Shown: positions 46,205-58,860 of the stretch, one piece after another
Layout: every line of letters begins with the position of its first letter
Numbering within the stretch: the first letter of the stretch is position 1
Source of the DNA: Gyromitra esculenta
Lineage: Eukaryota; Ascomycota; Pezizomycetes; Pezizales; Discinaceae
Assembly: GCA_038503075.1 (NCBI GenBank)
Contig: JBCAML010000011.1
Coordinates: forward strand, 496,001-560,000
Reading direction: 5' to 3'
DNA length: 64,000 bases
Position numbers and translations under genes: made by a program
Notes under the pieces: model-generated
Seen by the model: only the letters and a program-made list of their open reading frames with translations
The model's database searches: none
Told to the model about the DNA's origin: nothing

Positions 46205-47346
46205 AGCTTGGTATATGTAGTTTTGTATTATAATTGGATACCGAAAATCGTTCCTCGTTAGGCAGGGGGGATGGATGGTTATGGTGTTAGATGAAGAGGG
46301 GATAGAGTGAAAAAATTCTTCCTAGTTAAAATTTGTTTTTTTGAAAAAAGGATATAGATACGAAGAAAAGATGAAAGAGAACAGGAGAGACATAGAAATG
46401 ATATGTTGGCCGTTCCCTGTGGAAAGAACCATCCGTAGCAGGGACTGGAAAGCCGCGAGCTTTAGCAACTTAGGTGAGTACATACGTATAATTCCAAACT
46501 AATTTCAAGGAACGTATATTATCTCCATGCAATCCACATGCATCTGAACGCTCGAGAAATACAGAAGCTGAATTCTGTGCACGTGTTCGAGTGATATTTT
46601 ATGACGGTACCGGAATGATGTTCTTCCGGAAATATCTTGGCCCTAAGGATAGAGATCGAAGGCGGGTAATAGCCAAGTAAAACCAAGAACCTCGGATTTC
46701 AACGACACACAAGCCAACTAAAAATTTAAGTGAATATAGGGGGTCGGAGTTCGAGTAGATGAATAGAACTTAAGCCGTAACACCAACACTGCTAGGCAAA
46801 ACAGGTTGCATGCACTAGAGCATAGAATTGTATACGATATTAAACGATATATAGTGCGAAAAATTAAAATTGCTATGTGTTAAAAGATACAGAAATAAAA
46901 CTGCTTCCGCTGAAGAAGAACCGCCTCGCACAACAGGTTAAATCCCGCCAAAAAAATAGCCCGCTGAGGCGACTGAAATCCCACGTTGATTTATTCTCGT
47001 TATAGGTATACGTATTCATAGGAGTATAGGATACAATTCTGACAAAGACATATGAGATATGATCACCAGGAGAATATTTATCCACGGGATGTTACAGCAA
47101 GTCAAAATACGTTTATGACTACATATATCTCTGATCCACATAAAGTAAATACCAATAAAAGCGTTTCCTTAAAAGAGAGCTCCTCTTCATACAAAGCCCC
47201 AAAGAAAAGATAGAGAGAGGGAAACAACCCCACTAAAAACATAAAGCTATTTATAAAAAGGACAGCTGAGTAAGGGATCCGATGAGAGAGGGATCCGAAG
47301 AGAGGAAAATCACACCCGAAGACAAAGCACACCAACTCTCCAATCT
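46205..47346. other. Intergenic
   Basis: 1.1 kb without supported ORFs, with A/T-rich and GA-rich stretches. Upstream region of the 219-aa ORF and 3' flank of the F-box-like gene. Confidence 0.5.
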
Positions 47347-48342
47347 TCAGGCATTAAACTCTTCAAAAAAGATATCAGGATTCGAAAAATGCTCAGTGTC
47401 CATCCCCAGCATCCTCCACCCACGCTTGATGTAAACTCCGGCCTCCTGCTGAACACACGCATCGTCGATGTTTGTCCAATCTTCCCATGGGTGGTCTGCA
47501 CCTTGCGCCATCGTTCCAGGGAGGTGAGATGCGAAGCCAAGCGTTGCTTTCCAGACGACATATACATCCCTCAAGTCCTCTGCATTATAGTGAAGAGAAA
47601 ATTCCTCGCAGCGTTGTTTACGAGTGAGGATTTCTTCCGAGGTTAGCGGGGCAGTCGCTTCGGTGTCCGCACCGTGGGTGAAGGAAAACACACAGCTGTA
47701 TTTTGTTCGCTCCTCCATCCACTTAGGGGCGCAAGAGAGGGTTAGGAGATAGTAGCGAAGGATGGCTCTGTCTATTCGGAAAGCTTCGTGTGGTGTAATC
47801 GAGCAGATGTCGGGAGAAGCATTAGAGACAGGAACCCCGTGATCGACGTATTGGCAGTCGTGTTCGGCGAAGACATGCTTGCTAACTAGCTCCCTCCACT
47901 TCAAATTCCTATTCGCGAATTTCACGAGGCTCGTTGCTTCTGCAATTCCAACTCTTTCCCCACTCCCATAGAAGCCTGCGCCAGCTGTTTTGCCGTGTCT
48001 GCCGTCAGAGTCGAGGGTGTCAGTCTGCTCCTTGTCGCTATCGATGGACGAGGGGGCAGGAGCACAAGGCTCGTCATCACCCATGGCCAGCTGCCCAATC
48101 TGCAGTTGGAGTTGCAAAAGCTTGCTCGCCTCGTCCAACAGCCCGTGAAACTGGTTTCGTGCAATTGCCCCGCAAACCGCGTACTGATTTGACTTCAGTA
48201 AAATACCGAAGTATTTGCTCGCGCGAACAAGAGAATTTAAGTCGCGGAAGGTAGGCAGGTGTTCCATGATTTCGAGCAGGATTTCTGGAGCATTGTACAT
48301 AGCTTCGAGATTTGAGGAGCTCATTGCGAGGATGGCTGGCAC
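47347..48342 (-). CDS. F-box-like protein, 331 aa
   Basis: Single exon. The start is ATG 48342 (MPAILAMSSSN), or more conservatively the second Met at 48324. Residues about 15-60 (YNAPEILLEIMEHLPTFRDLNSLVRASKYFGILLK) match the F-box pattern LP.EIL..I...L...DL..L..vsk. After an acidic Ser/Asp linker (about 100-120) the rest is a helical domain seen in many fungal F-box-like proteins of unknown target, with HEAFRIDRAILRYYLLTL and a final GWRMLGMD. Such proteins usually act as substrate adaptors of SCF ligases; the target is unknown. Confidence 0.7.
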   Translation of the reverse strand: MPAILAMSSSNLEAMYNAPEILLEIMEHLPTFRDLNSLVRASKYFGILLKSNQYAVCGAIARNQFHGLLDEASKLLQLQLQIGQLAMGDDEPCAPAPSSIDSDKEQTDTLDSDGRHGKTAGAGFYGSGERVGIAEATSLVKFANRNLKWRELVSKHVFAEHDCQYVDHGVPVSNASPDICSITPHEAFRIDRAILRYYLLTLSCAPKWMEERTKYSCVFSFTHGADTEATAPLTSEEILTRKQRCEEFSLHYNAEDLRDVYVVWKATLGFASHLPGTMAQGADHPWEDWTNIDDACVQQEAGVYIKRGWRMLGMDTEHFSNPDIFFEEFNA

Positions 48343-49921
48343 GGCTATTTACTGGATTTTCGCCGGTGGAGAATGGTTTAAGGGGACTCGACATATTTCT
48401 CCGCTTTTTAAGGTAGGTCCTTGATTTGATAAATGATTCTATGTGGATTGTAAGTCTACTGATTTGTGGCTACATTCTATCCGCATCGATGGCCAGTCGT
48501 ATCACGGTCTTACCTGAGTCGTAACCTATCGTTCTCACTCTAGGAAGTTTTCAGAGCGTAGACCATAGCTAGCTCTTGATCACAGAATATATATCCATTC
48601 TCGTCAAACCAGCCTTTAGTGCCATTTCAATGTTAATAGTCGATTGCTTGGGGACCATGGACCCTGTCGAATCCTAAATTTAGCACAACCCTAGATACAT
48701 GTTATATCATGCTCGCCCTCTCCACTCTCACCCTTCCCCACAACTCGCCCAAGACCCTGATATAAGCATAACTGTTTGACGTTAAGAACTAGGTATAAAG
48801 TCAAATTGTGATTGTAATGGTGGCGTAGTCTAGGGGTTAAAGCCGAGCCTGTTTCCATCTATCCCCTATTGTTCTCCCCGGTGCGTAACGGTCTTTACGG
48901 ACCGATTTATCAACCACGAAAACCACTTGTCTGAACTCCCTGGAGACTTCAGAAACGGCAATGATTTCTAGGATGAGTAGTAGAGGAGGAGCGCGCCTCG
49001 GCTTGGATTGGCAATTGACAAATTACCCGTCGCCTACGCAGGTAAGTGTTTGATAACCGCGTTTCCCCAAGACTCCACTGCGAGCGATCCGGGCGTGCAA
49101 CTTTCACGTGCATACAGCTTCCTATTGCTGGTAGACGTCCGTAAAGCTTGAATATCGTAAACTTCACGATGCTTCAAAGCTGTTTCGCTGGGTTACACGG
49201 ACAGGCCCCAGGGATCAAGAGGGTTGCCCACCCTCCTGTTCTGGATTTTTGGCGCCGCCTCCATGCAGGCGTTACCGGGATCCCGGTTCCGTGGTGTCAA
49301 TCATTGGAGCAGCAGCAGCAGCAGCAGCAACATCTCAAACTCTATCCTCGCAGCCAACAGCTGTCTTGGTTGGAGATCTCAAAATGCATGCATATGTACG
49401 TGCCTCTTTGGTACGCAGGCGGGCGAGTAACCTTCCCGGCTTGCGCAGTGAAAGGAGATGCTTCTGCTAACGTTGAAACTGGCCCTTGCAAACCTCTCCT
49501 CTCGTAACGTGTGCTGTATCAAATCATTCCCCGTCGGAGTGTGGTCCGTGCCTTGCGTACATGTAGTTCCCGGTTTCGGTGTTTCCTTCCTCTGCTCTGC
49601 TTGGGATATCTCCATGTATTTATACCGTCGTCCGTCCAGCGTTCGTTTCTCTTCCCCCCCTTCTCTCCTCACCACAGTGTCATTCACTTACAGTTCCTTC
49701 TTGTAATCATCCTCTTGCCTTCCTGTCGACCGGTTCGACCCATAAAAACTCTCTTTTCTACCGCCACTTTTTCTACACTACTAGTCGTCCACAGACAATA
49801 CTGAATTTAATATTCTCTCATTCTGTCAATTCATTACACGCCGTTAGCTTATTTGCTCGTACAATCACACATAAAAACATCTCTTTCGAAGAACAGATAA
49901 ACACAAATCAAATCCATCAAA
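48343..49921. other. Intergenic and upstream region of the small secreted protein
   Basis: 1.6 kb. A CAG repeat (about 49306-49329) creates a poly-Q-like shadow ORF (49148-49507) with no domain. From about 49590 to 49745 the sequence is strongly pyrimidine-rich, with TATTTATAC at about 49617-49625. That is a good TATA candidate for the gene starting at 49922, implying a 5' UTR of roughly 250 bases. Confidence 0.5.
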
Positions 49922-50197
49922 ATGCAGTTCATTACCATGATGACCCTCCTCTTCGCCGCCTCAGCTATCGCTGCGCCAGTTGCAGTCTCCGAGAACTCGA
50001 AGCGCATGTCCACTACTGGGGGTACTGCACGCCCCACCCTATATATTCCAATCGTGACAAGATATCGAATAGCTATCTAACGTTTCTCTCTCTTTCCAGT
50101 GAACACGTATGGTGATGATGGTGTCGCATCTAAGACCAACGCCCAAGGCGAAATCACCCGCTTCACCGACGGTGCTCTTACTGCCACTGGCCGTTAA
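49922..50197 (+). CDS. Small secreted protein, 65 aa, with dibasic site
   Basis: Two exons, 49922-50021 and 50100-50197, joined in frame by a 78-bp intron. Residues 1-18 (MQFITMMTLLFAASAIAA) are a clear signal peptide with cleavage expected near AIAA-P. A short propeptide-like segment (PVAVSENSKR) ends in a Lys-Arg pair, a Kex2-type site, leaving a 37-residue product starting MSTTGV and ending TATGR, polar, with no cysteine. The exon junction falls at Gly-Val. A pyrimidine-rich leader and TATA-like box upstream suggest strong or regulated expression. No family recognised: a pheromone-like, effector or surface peptide role is possible but unproven. Confidence 0.62.
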
Positions 50198-52111
50198 ATG
50201 CCATATTTGCTATACAAGCCTCCCCAGGGCGATCAATCAACCAATCATGTACAATAGCCTCTACCCGCCCTGGAAAAACGTGCGAAAAGTTGGATCTGGG
50301 TGAACGGACGAACAGATGATCATCATCACTTGCATTTTCTTTCCTTTGTCTTCTACTTGGTAAACCCTTTTTTTGATTTGTTTACTTTACTTCTTCAAAC
50401 CTTCAAGATCGACCAGGTTGCCATGGCGGTCAATTTTTAACGCTTTTTTTTTTTTGAGATTGTGTCTGTGTGTTTGTCTTATTTTTTCGAAACGAGCAGA
50501 ATTGCTTTCTGAGTGGATGAGTACTCGTTTTAAGAGGAAGGCCATGATAGGATTGCTGAAGAGGAGTAGATTAAGGTGGTGATTACTTTCTAGTTTTTAT
50601 TACATATTTTTTATGTTTTGGTTAAGATGCAGTTTTTTTTTGGAGATGGAATTCAGTGAGGATGTGTTAGTTAGGACAAACATATAATACAAAACACTTG
50701 TTTTGCTGTGAGGGTTTTGGTTTTCCGTTTAAGCGCTGTGTATCTATGGCCAATTGACGACCCCTAAATCTAGCACCGGTTTGCCTCATCTTGAATTATA
50801 ATTAGATACAACTCCGTACAATGGAGATGTCTTGTAGCAATCTATCGATTAACCCAATTGACGGTAGGCTGTGCCTCATAAAGTAGTTAGGCTACATCTA
50901 TTCTAAATCAACTGGTGCCGTCCATTGAGTGCATGATAAGGAACTTAATTCATAATAGGTTAGATTGCTTAAGCAGAAGGACCTTCCGAGAATAGACTAT
51001 TAGCATCACCGATAATTTTTGAAAATAAATCTCCTCTGGCGTCCACAAGTGTTTGATCCACAGTCGCGAGCAAAACGAGCCCGCTTCCGAACTCAGCGTT
51101 AATCGTATTGAGCCCCTGCTCCGTTTTCCTGCACTCTATCGCCATCAACGTGAAAATACCAATTGGAACTTGGATGCGTGTGCCCCATGATTCGCGCACA
51201 CTATGTAATCCACTAATCAGGACATAGAATATCGTCAGCTTTTTATGAACTCGCGCAAGAAGGGTAGTTTATAGACGAGCATCTTGCAACATGATTATGT
51301 GTTGCTGAGATATTTGGCTTCCTGTTTGATAATAAGATTTGGTAACACTAGACTCTAACTAGCGCTATAAACTGAAGAACGATTTACTTTGAGTGTTTAT
51401 GCCTTGATACAAGTTTGTGCTTTATGGAAGTATCAGGAAATATGTAAAGAAGAGAGAGGGGAAGGGTAGAAAACGGTGCTTGTAAACTCTAGCTTCAGAT
51501 TTTTTCTAGAACTATATGTGACTAAAGTTCCAAGTTCATGGACTGTTCCCATCAGTAGAATATACTAAAAATTACGTGTAGAATATTATGCATGTATCGA
51601 AGAAACAAAGTATATACTCCGGATCCAGACACCAACCTAGAAAGAAAACTACCACAGCATCTCGCGAACAGCTCTCGAAGACTGATAAAAAGTAGAAAAC
51701 TCCGCCGGAAAGATTCTCGGATGATTTCAACTAAGCTTTTAATTAGTGCAGTCAACCCAGTATTAATGTAACTATAGAATCACTATATATCTTACGAACG
51801 TCTCCTTCTCTATTTTATACCAAGCCTCGAGCCTTAATCGCTGCACATCAGCGCTCAAATTATATCTGCAGATCGTTTTCGACTTTCTAGGTTGGCCGAA
51901 CTAGTATCGCACCCGCGTGAATGAAATTTACTTACTTACTTAGTATCACACCCCTTATTCATGCTCGAAACGGGTGACACACTATGAAGCTAAACTAAAA
52001 AATCGCAAGTAGGGTAATTTTTCAATATTATACAAAGTCCTAAGTTATCTCATACTCTAAAAACCTATAATACAACAACCTCACTACCAATAATCGGCCA
52101 GCCAGTCAAAA
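50198..52111. other. Gene-poor region with one short ORF
   Basis: 1.9 kb. A minus-strand ORF at 51199-50969 (76 codons, with GLVLLATVDQTLVDARGDLF) has the look of a coding exon, and a possible acceptor lies just upstream, but I could not find matching exons or a family. The remainder has poly-T runs and no other feature. Confidence 0.4.
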
Positions 52112-54160
52112 CTATCCGCAAACCGCTGAATAAACCGCCGAATTCCCTCTCCCACACGCGATTCTCTGTTCAACCACCACCTTCTTCCCACCCACACTAA
52201 CCCTCTTCCCCGGTGTAGCCTGAAACCTATGAACTTGATCCTTCCTCGTAAACCTTGCGCTCCCAACCTCATCCCCCTTTCCACCAATAATCCCACTCTT
52301 ACGGCTCATATCACCCACCGAGCTACTCCCCGTCATATCGCCTTCTCCAATCTCCATCGCAACAGCAACAGGGTCAAGGGGCGGAATATAAACCGGAACA
52401 CTGGTATTACTCCGTTTGCCCGTGCCGAGCTGATAAAATTCATTATTTCCCCACCAAAGCACATCAGCGCCAAAATTAATATCATAGGTCGGCGAGGAGG
52501 CAGAAGTAGATGTAGCCGCATTGACGTTCGTCAAATTCTGCATAGTGGCACTCGAGTGCGTTGCGCCAACGTTGAGCGCAGCGAGACGGATCGGTACGAC
52601 AGTGTTGGATTTATCATCATACTCAAAGAGGCCGCTGAGGGATTTAACTTTCGTGGGAGTACCTTGAACGTGTGTCCAGCGGCCGTTTCCGAGGTTACCC
52701 CAGATGCCGGTGCCACAGGCATATAAGTCCGCGCTTACCCGACCAGTTGCGGTGTCTTTCGTATCGACCATGAAGTAGCTATTTGCGCCACCCGCAGAGA
52801 TCTTTTTGACGATGGGAGTGGTGGTTTTATTGCCGAAAATGGATTGGAGAGGGAGGAGGGTTGGGACTGGAATATGTTTTGCTTCGGGGTTGTAGTCGAA
52901 GCCGAGTTGGCCACTTGTGTTATCACCAAAAGAGAATACACGGCCCGCATCGTCGAGGGTAAGGGAATGGTAGTCACCAGTTGCGATTTGGGCGATTTTG
53001 AAGCCTTTCAGTGTGGTTAGTTCATGGCAGGTATCGTAGGGTTTGTCGGCGGGACGGGTCGCGAAGGTGAGGTCTGGAACGCCGAGTTGGCCTTTGGTTG
53101 GGTAGAAATAGGAGGAAGCAACAGAGAAGACACGACCTTGGTTAGTAAGGAGGAGGATATGATCACGGCCGGATGCAATTTTGGAGATTCTAGGACAAAT
53201 TAGCAATGATTTAAGGACAGGTTTTTGTGACGAACTTCTCAAGGTAGCCTAATTCTGGCTTGAGTATGCGGTATGATATCTTCGATTCGGAGCTTAAGCC
53301 AGGAAACCAGGAATATTCTTTCATCTTCACACCCTCCTCTTGGTCCTTTTTGGAAATTGCCAAACCATAGACTTTACCATCTTTTGACAAGGCAAAGACT
53401 CGATCTGCGGAAATTTCAACGGCAGTGATGTCTTTGCCGGTTAGTGTTTTCTCTGGAGTTTTGGTTCCTGGAGCATAGCTCATGCCCCATTGAAGAACAT
53501 TTCCTCTTTCATCCACGGCAACTAAAATCAGGCATATTAGCTATAAGGTTGGAATATACAAATGGCATCCAGTGAAAAGAAGGGGTTTACCTTACCCCCG
53601 ACGTCACAATCAAGTTTCAGATCGCGGAGAAGAACGTTATTTAAAGCGGCAATTCGACGGGGAGCTTTAATAAGATCTTCATTCGAGTCCGGAGCAACCA
53701 CACGACCGCTGGTGAAATTTTTAAGCTTTATTCTTAGTATTTTCTAGTGATTGATTAGGAGCATACACATTATTTCCCCAAGCATAGACCCCAGGGTTCT
53801 CCCAGCTATTCGTAACCTATAATTCGATTACATATTAGACTGATCCCCAAAATTCAGGAAGGAAGATATGCATACCTGAACATGTTGAGAACTCAATCTC
53901 TGCTTTAAATCCGCCTCCGGAGGAGCTGTAGCTTCAGCTTGAACTACAGGTTGCGTAGATAATTGGTAAATCACAAAACCACCGAGAAATCCCCCAGCAG
54001 CCAATGCAGTTATACTCCGTTTCGCAGCAATAGTGGCGGTTGAAATAGTAGTTTTTTGTCGTGAGCCAGCAAAAATGCCCCTACGGCAAGCAGCTCCACT
54101 AAAGGCATGCTGCCTGGTGATATTCCGTGAAATGGAGCGGAGACCGGTTGGTTTAAACAT
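52112..54160 (-). CDS. FMP25: FMP25-like mitochondrial RCC1-repeat protein
   Basis: Five exons: 54160-53876, 53816-53767, 53708-53596, 53521-53236 and 53189-52112, giving 603 aa in frame. The N-terminus (FKPTGLRSISRNITRQHAFSG) is a basic mitochondrial presequence, followed by a transmembrane helix (SITALAAGGFLGGFVIYQL, about residues 48-66). RCC1-type repeats follow, with VYAWGNNVGRVVAPD, ISKIASGRDHILLLTNQGRVFS, GDYHSLTLDDAGRVFSFGDNTSGQLG, YACGTGIWGNLGNGRW, VLWWGNNEFYQLGTG and a last IACGRGNSAVY. Yeast Fmp25 is an inner-membrane RCC1-like protein linked to complex III assembly. One donor is GTTCGT. It is divergent from COG3. Confidence 0.9.
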
Positions 54161-54511
54161 GATTCTAGCAGTATTAATGAGAGGGTCCTTAATACTATAC
54201 AAGATGGGTATTTACCGATACCAGACACAAATACAGCCTACAATCCGAACTGATGGTGAATTGATTCTCGCCAGAAACAGCAGCAGAAAGTCCCCACAAA
54301 GAAAACGAAGATGACATCAGAACTTGGTTAATAAACGTCAATTCGAGGCCGGGTAACTCGATTAACAGAGCCTCATGTCCCGTGACCCGCCATACCCGCG
54401 ACTCCAACAACCCCACCAAACGACAGCTCTTCTCCCCACAGCTATATCGACTGCCAGCTATTGGACTTGCCCGGAATACCTGAAAGAGCCTGACTGGGAT
54501 TGCATACAGCT
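54161..54511. promoter_or_regulatory. Shared upstream region of FMP25-like gene and COG3
   Basis: 351 bp between divergent start codons. Short ORFs across it have no domain. No single element could be assigned. Confidence 0.45.
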
Positions 54512-57355
54512 ATGTTCGAAGACCATTGGTACCAGCATTCCGCACCCGCGGCCCCGGAGCCTGCATCCAAGATGCGTCAACAGGAATCAGTAAAGAGGCA
54601 ATCACCTTCCAGGCCCTCTTTGGTATGTTTAATTCCGTTTCCTAATTGGTTGGGTTAGCCTCGGTAGAAGGAGAGAAGTGAGTGAGAATTCGTGAAGCTG
54701 ATTGGTACATACTGTAGGAAAGAACATCCTCAAACCTCCTCAAGAAGACCACCGACACCCAACAAAAGAAGACTACTCGAGATCCTCCGATTGGTGAAGT
54801 TCCACGGCGACCAAAATCATGTGGCGATTTAAGAGTGTCGGTGCATGACAGATTCATATTACCGGGGGAGAACGGGGCTCTGAATGGAGATACCCGGGAG
54901 CTACCTCCACGACCAAAATCACGGAACGATTTGGAAGCTGCTAAGATCACAAGATACGGACGAGACAAGGGTGTGAAAGGGAAATTAAAAAGTTCAGATC
55001 TATTAAAGAACCCACGAGAAATCAGAGACGAGCTCGACTTTGCAGACTGGTACGGTGAATTCCAGGACGACCTTCAAGATGCCAATAGCGAATACCAGCT
55101 ATTCCACTCCATCCTCAGTTCCCATCTCACAACATGTCACTCCCTCCTCTCCAAGACCGATTCCACAATATCTATCCTCGAAACCCTTCAATCCTCCTTC
55201 ACAGCTGTCCATGACCAAACTTCCACCTTCCAATCCCGCTCTTCTGCCCTTGTCTCTCACCAAAACCACCTAACAGACCTCCTTACCTCCATTTCTTATG
55301 CCCTCCATCCTTTCTCCGAGCTCGAGCCCATAACACGACTCCTTGCTCGTCCTGGCAGCGACTTCGTCAAAACACCGGCGTTCCGCGAAATGCTACTCCG
55401 ACTAGACGCTTGCTTAGACTGGATGAACGACCCGGCCCATCGGAGCTTCCATGATGTCGAGAGCTACGCACCAAAGTTCCGACAGTGCATGACCCGCGCG
55501 CTAACACTGGTAAGGAACTACTTCGTAAGCAGTGTAAGAGAGGTCGCGAACGAGGTGACGGGAAGGATCAAAGAAAGGCAGATGAACGATACAACGCAGA
55601 GCGCACTTCTATATGCAAAGTTCAGGGTTAATGCACCAGTATTGAGGGAGCTGGTAGGGGAGATTGAGAGGCGATGTGGCCATGAAGAGTAACAGCCCCG
55701 GATCTTGATATAGGGGCCTTAACACTAACCAGGGATCATGTTATAGGTATTTGTCACTACTGAATGAATGCTATACCGCCTTCTCCTCCGTCCGGCAGAA
55801 ACTCATTGGACCTATTATAACTAAACGCATGGCTGAGCTTTCAGCACCAACAAATTTGAAGAATAAGGAACTAGTTTCGTTTGCGCGGAGTGGGATAAGC
55901 TTTGTGAGGAGTATTTGCATGGATGAGTTTGGGCTGTTTTACGCATATTTTACTGGCGAGCAAGGGGATGGGGAGGTATAGTAGGTTTAAAGGCCAAAAT
56001 TCTGGTTCGGAAGAGTGCTAATCGGCGATGACGAACAGTAATTTTTTGGAATCGTTATGCGAACCACTATATGACAATCTACGGCCCCGAATCATCCACG
56101 AAACACAACTAGTAAAACTATGTGAGCTATGCACTTTGATACAAACACGATATATGCGTGACCTCGAAGACCTAGAAAACGACCCATTCGATCGCACCCA
56201 GCTCGATTTTGGCCAATTAATCCAACCTACTCTTCACGACACTCAAAACCGCATCGTCTTCCGTGCACAAACCATAATCCGCGACGAAATCGAAAGCTTC
56301 ACACCAAAACCCGAAGACCTCGACTACCCCGCCAAAATCAAGCCTTCTGCCACTACCACCCAACCAACCGAAGGCACCAGCACCCCAGTCCCAAACGCAC
56401 CTACCATAGTCGACGACGACACAGTCGCTAATGGTACAAATTTCGACACCGAGTCCGCCTACTCTGGCTGGTACCCAACACTCCGTAAATGCATCTGGCT
56501 CCTCAGTCGAATTTACCGTCTCGTCAACTCAACCGTCTTCGACGACCTCGCGCACTCCATTGTGCATTTAACAACCCTTTCACTCCTCCGTGGCGCAGCA
56601 CTACTACAGCAGAAGAAGTCACCTCCCGACGCCCACTTGTTCTTGATCCGCCACTTCCTGCTCCTCAAAGAACAGATCGTCGCATTCGACATCGAGTTTG
56701 TGAAGCCGGATACCAGCATTGATTTCTCAGGGCTCGCGGGTTCATTCTGGGAGTTACGGGAGAAGGGGATATTTTCACGGACTGGGATCTTGAATCTAGT
56801 CAAGGGGGCTGCAATGCCGAAAGTTGTTGAGAACATGCTGGACGCGAAAGTAGAGCTAGACGCACGATTAAGAGCAGTCATCGGTGAATTTGGAAGATAC
56901 TGGAAGGAGCGGATGACGGGCGGGATTGAAGGGCCGAGTAACAGGCTTTCAGTCAATGATCCGGTTGGGGTTGTGAAAGAAGCGGTGCAGAGGGAGGTGG
57001 TGATACTGAGAGGGATGTTAGGTGAGTATTTAGAGGACGGAAGGACAAGAGAGATGTTGGTGGGTGCTGTGCAGGTATTTATTCCCTTGTTTTACTGAAT
57101 TTTAGGGATTGGGATTGGGATTGGGATTAATAGTTTGATTAGGAACTTGTGATACAGGCTTATGAGTCCTACTATGAAAGTACATTTCTTAGCGGTAATA
57201 AGAGGCCGTCTAATGCGGGGGAGTTATGGGACTTGGAGACTTTCGTGGTGTGGAGCAATGATGTGTTCGGGGTTGGTTTGGGGTTGTTGGCGTACGATAG
57301 GCAGGGCGGGAGTGAGGATGGGAGCCCGGAACGGTCGAGGACGGGGAGTTTATAG
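54512..57355 (+). CDS. COG3: Conserved oligomeric Golgi complex subunit 3
   Basis: Five exons: 54512-54622, 54718-55688, 55747-55980, 56039-57074 and 57158-57355, giving 849 aa in frame. Features: a Ser/Lys/Pro-rich N-terminus, then the Sec34 N-terminal region (FADWYGEFQDDLQDANSEYQ, with a coiled coil over about 150-240), FRQCMTRALTLVRNYF and LYAKFRVNAPVLRELVGEIE. The C-terminal helical region has FLESLCEPLYDNLRPRIIHE, CELCTLIQTRYM and LFLIRHFLLLKEQIVAFDIEF. COG3 is a lobe-A subunit of the Golgi tethering complex in retrograde vesicle transport. The donor of intron 3 is GTAGGT; the nearer GTATAG would place a stop next. The length matches the family. Confidence 0.94.
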
Positions 57356-57855
57356 CTGTGTATATCCGAGTGAGGCTTAATATACCCAAGTAAGGAATAC
57401 GTATTTTCAAGCATCATCACCAGCACTTATTTTGAGATAGAGTCGGTAATCGTTACAATTGCGGCGATAGCTCAAGTACGTTTCTATAATGCTATTGAGA
57501 CAAACCATCTCCCCTCCATAATGGCATGGCCAAAGCAATTAGCAGAAAAGCCCACCCATCCATCATCATCATAGCCCCGTCAGAACGGAAGGAAAAATCT
57601 ACAAAGAAAAACCCCAGCGCACGATTCGGTTTATATTAGATATACTTTTTTCCCCGCCCCAGATGACTCCACAAACTCCCAGACCCATTTTTGTGTTTTG
57701 TTCATGCAGGTTTCATAAGGAGGAAAAAAGGGAAAAGAAAAAGAAAAACGAAAGGTTTGGATAGAGAGAAAAAATACTTTTGACAAGAAAGGACCACCGC
57801 AACACATATTTTCAACACGGCTGTTCATACGCACGTCTAAAGATCCTACCAAACT
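57356..57855. other. Convergent 3' flanks of COG3 and eIF3k
   Basis: 500 bp between two stop codons. Contains AT-rich and A-rich stretches; no ORF with support. Confidence 0.5.
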
Positions 57856-58860
57856 CTATAGCAACACCATCAGCAACCATTCTCGCAATTTACGCTTTAG
57901 CCAGATATGGTGAAGGGGAGACAGCATACGTTCAATCTTAACAACCTCCCTAGTAACAGTAGTGATCGCCTCATTCTCCTTATTCAACGGGATCTTCACC
58001 CGGTCACCCTCCAAGGTCCATGCACAGACGTTCTTAATGAATCCCTCAAACGCCTCCCCTTGTACATTTAGATATCCCTCCAGAATCTCCCTCTTAATCT
58101 CCCTGAACGCCTGCGCAACGGCCATCACGATCCTCAGTCTCATGAGTTCCTCGAAACCCGAGCAGTCGGCGACGAGATCGGCGTAGAGGTCGTCGCTATC
58201 GAGAGTTGCCCAGAATTCACGGTACTCGGCGCCTTCGAGCTGCTTCGAGAGGAGATGGAGCTTTTGCACGGCTTCCGCAAAGGTGTCGATTGGTGGGATG
58301 ATGAGGGTGTTTGGTGGGAGAAGGTGCAGACATAGCGAGAAGTCGGGAGAGGGGAAGACGGTGAGGGCTTTGACGAGGATGTTGGTTATGGTTTCGTCGC
58401 GGGTGAGGTGGGGGTTGAATTGGTAACTATATATACGGAAGAGAGTACGAAGACAAGTTGTTAGCGGCAGGGTAATATCGAGGATATCAGAATATGGCGG
58501 AGGGAGAGAAGTGAAGTTTTGGTGGGGAAGTCAGAGACAACCAGAGTTTGCTTCAATATGGGAGGGGTTCATTCCGCCCTTCAGGTAATAGGAAACGTTT
58601 ACATAATGTTCATCACGATAAATCCCACCAAAGGGCTTTTTTGCAGAAGGCAATAATAAAGCGCATCAAGAGAATAGAGGAAAAAACAAACACACTCACA
58701 GCTTCAGCAGCGCCAGATTCGCCATATTGTCATACGTCCTCGTGTCACATTGTTGCTGCACGTAGTCCTGGAAAATGCTTACAGTCTCGGGATTGTAGCG
58801 GTCGAGGCCGGAAAGTATTTCCTCAATGTGCTGAGGACGGGAAGTGGCATCGGTGGTCAT
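57856..58860 (-). CDS. EIF3K: Translation initiation factor eIF3 subunit k
   Basis: Two exons, 58860-58700 and 58426-57856, giving 243 aa. The start [38 protein letters not shown] and [21 protein letters not shown] are diagnostic of eIF3k. The C-terminal PCI/winged-helix part contains [39 protein letters not shown] and [23 protein letters not shown]. The subunit is a non-core component of eIF3 in the cytoplasm, present in many filamentous fungi and absent from budding yeast. The 273-bp intron is long for this window but the phase fits. The protein is slightly longer than human eIF3k (218 aa). Confidence 0.94.

Noticed and set aside
48827..48905. tRNA-like A-box (TGGCGTAGTCTAGG) in intergenic DNA
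   Set aside because: No B-box (GGTTCGANNCC) and no acceptor pairing could be found downstream, so it is not called a tRNA.
49148..49507. 119-codon ORF with a glutamine run
   Set aside because: The run comes from a CAG microsatellite; no domain, and it lies in the probable upstream region of the secreted peptide gene.
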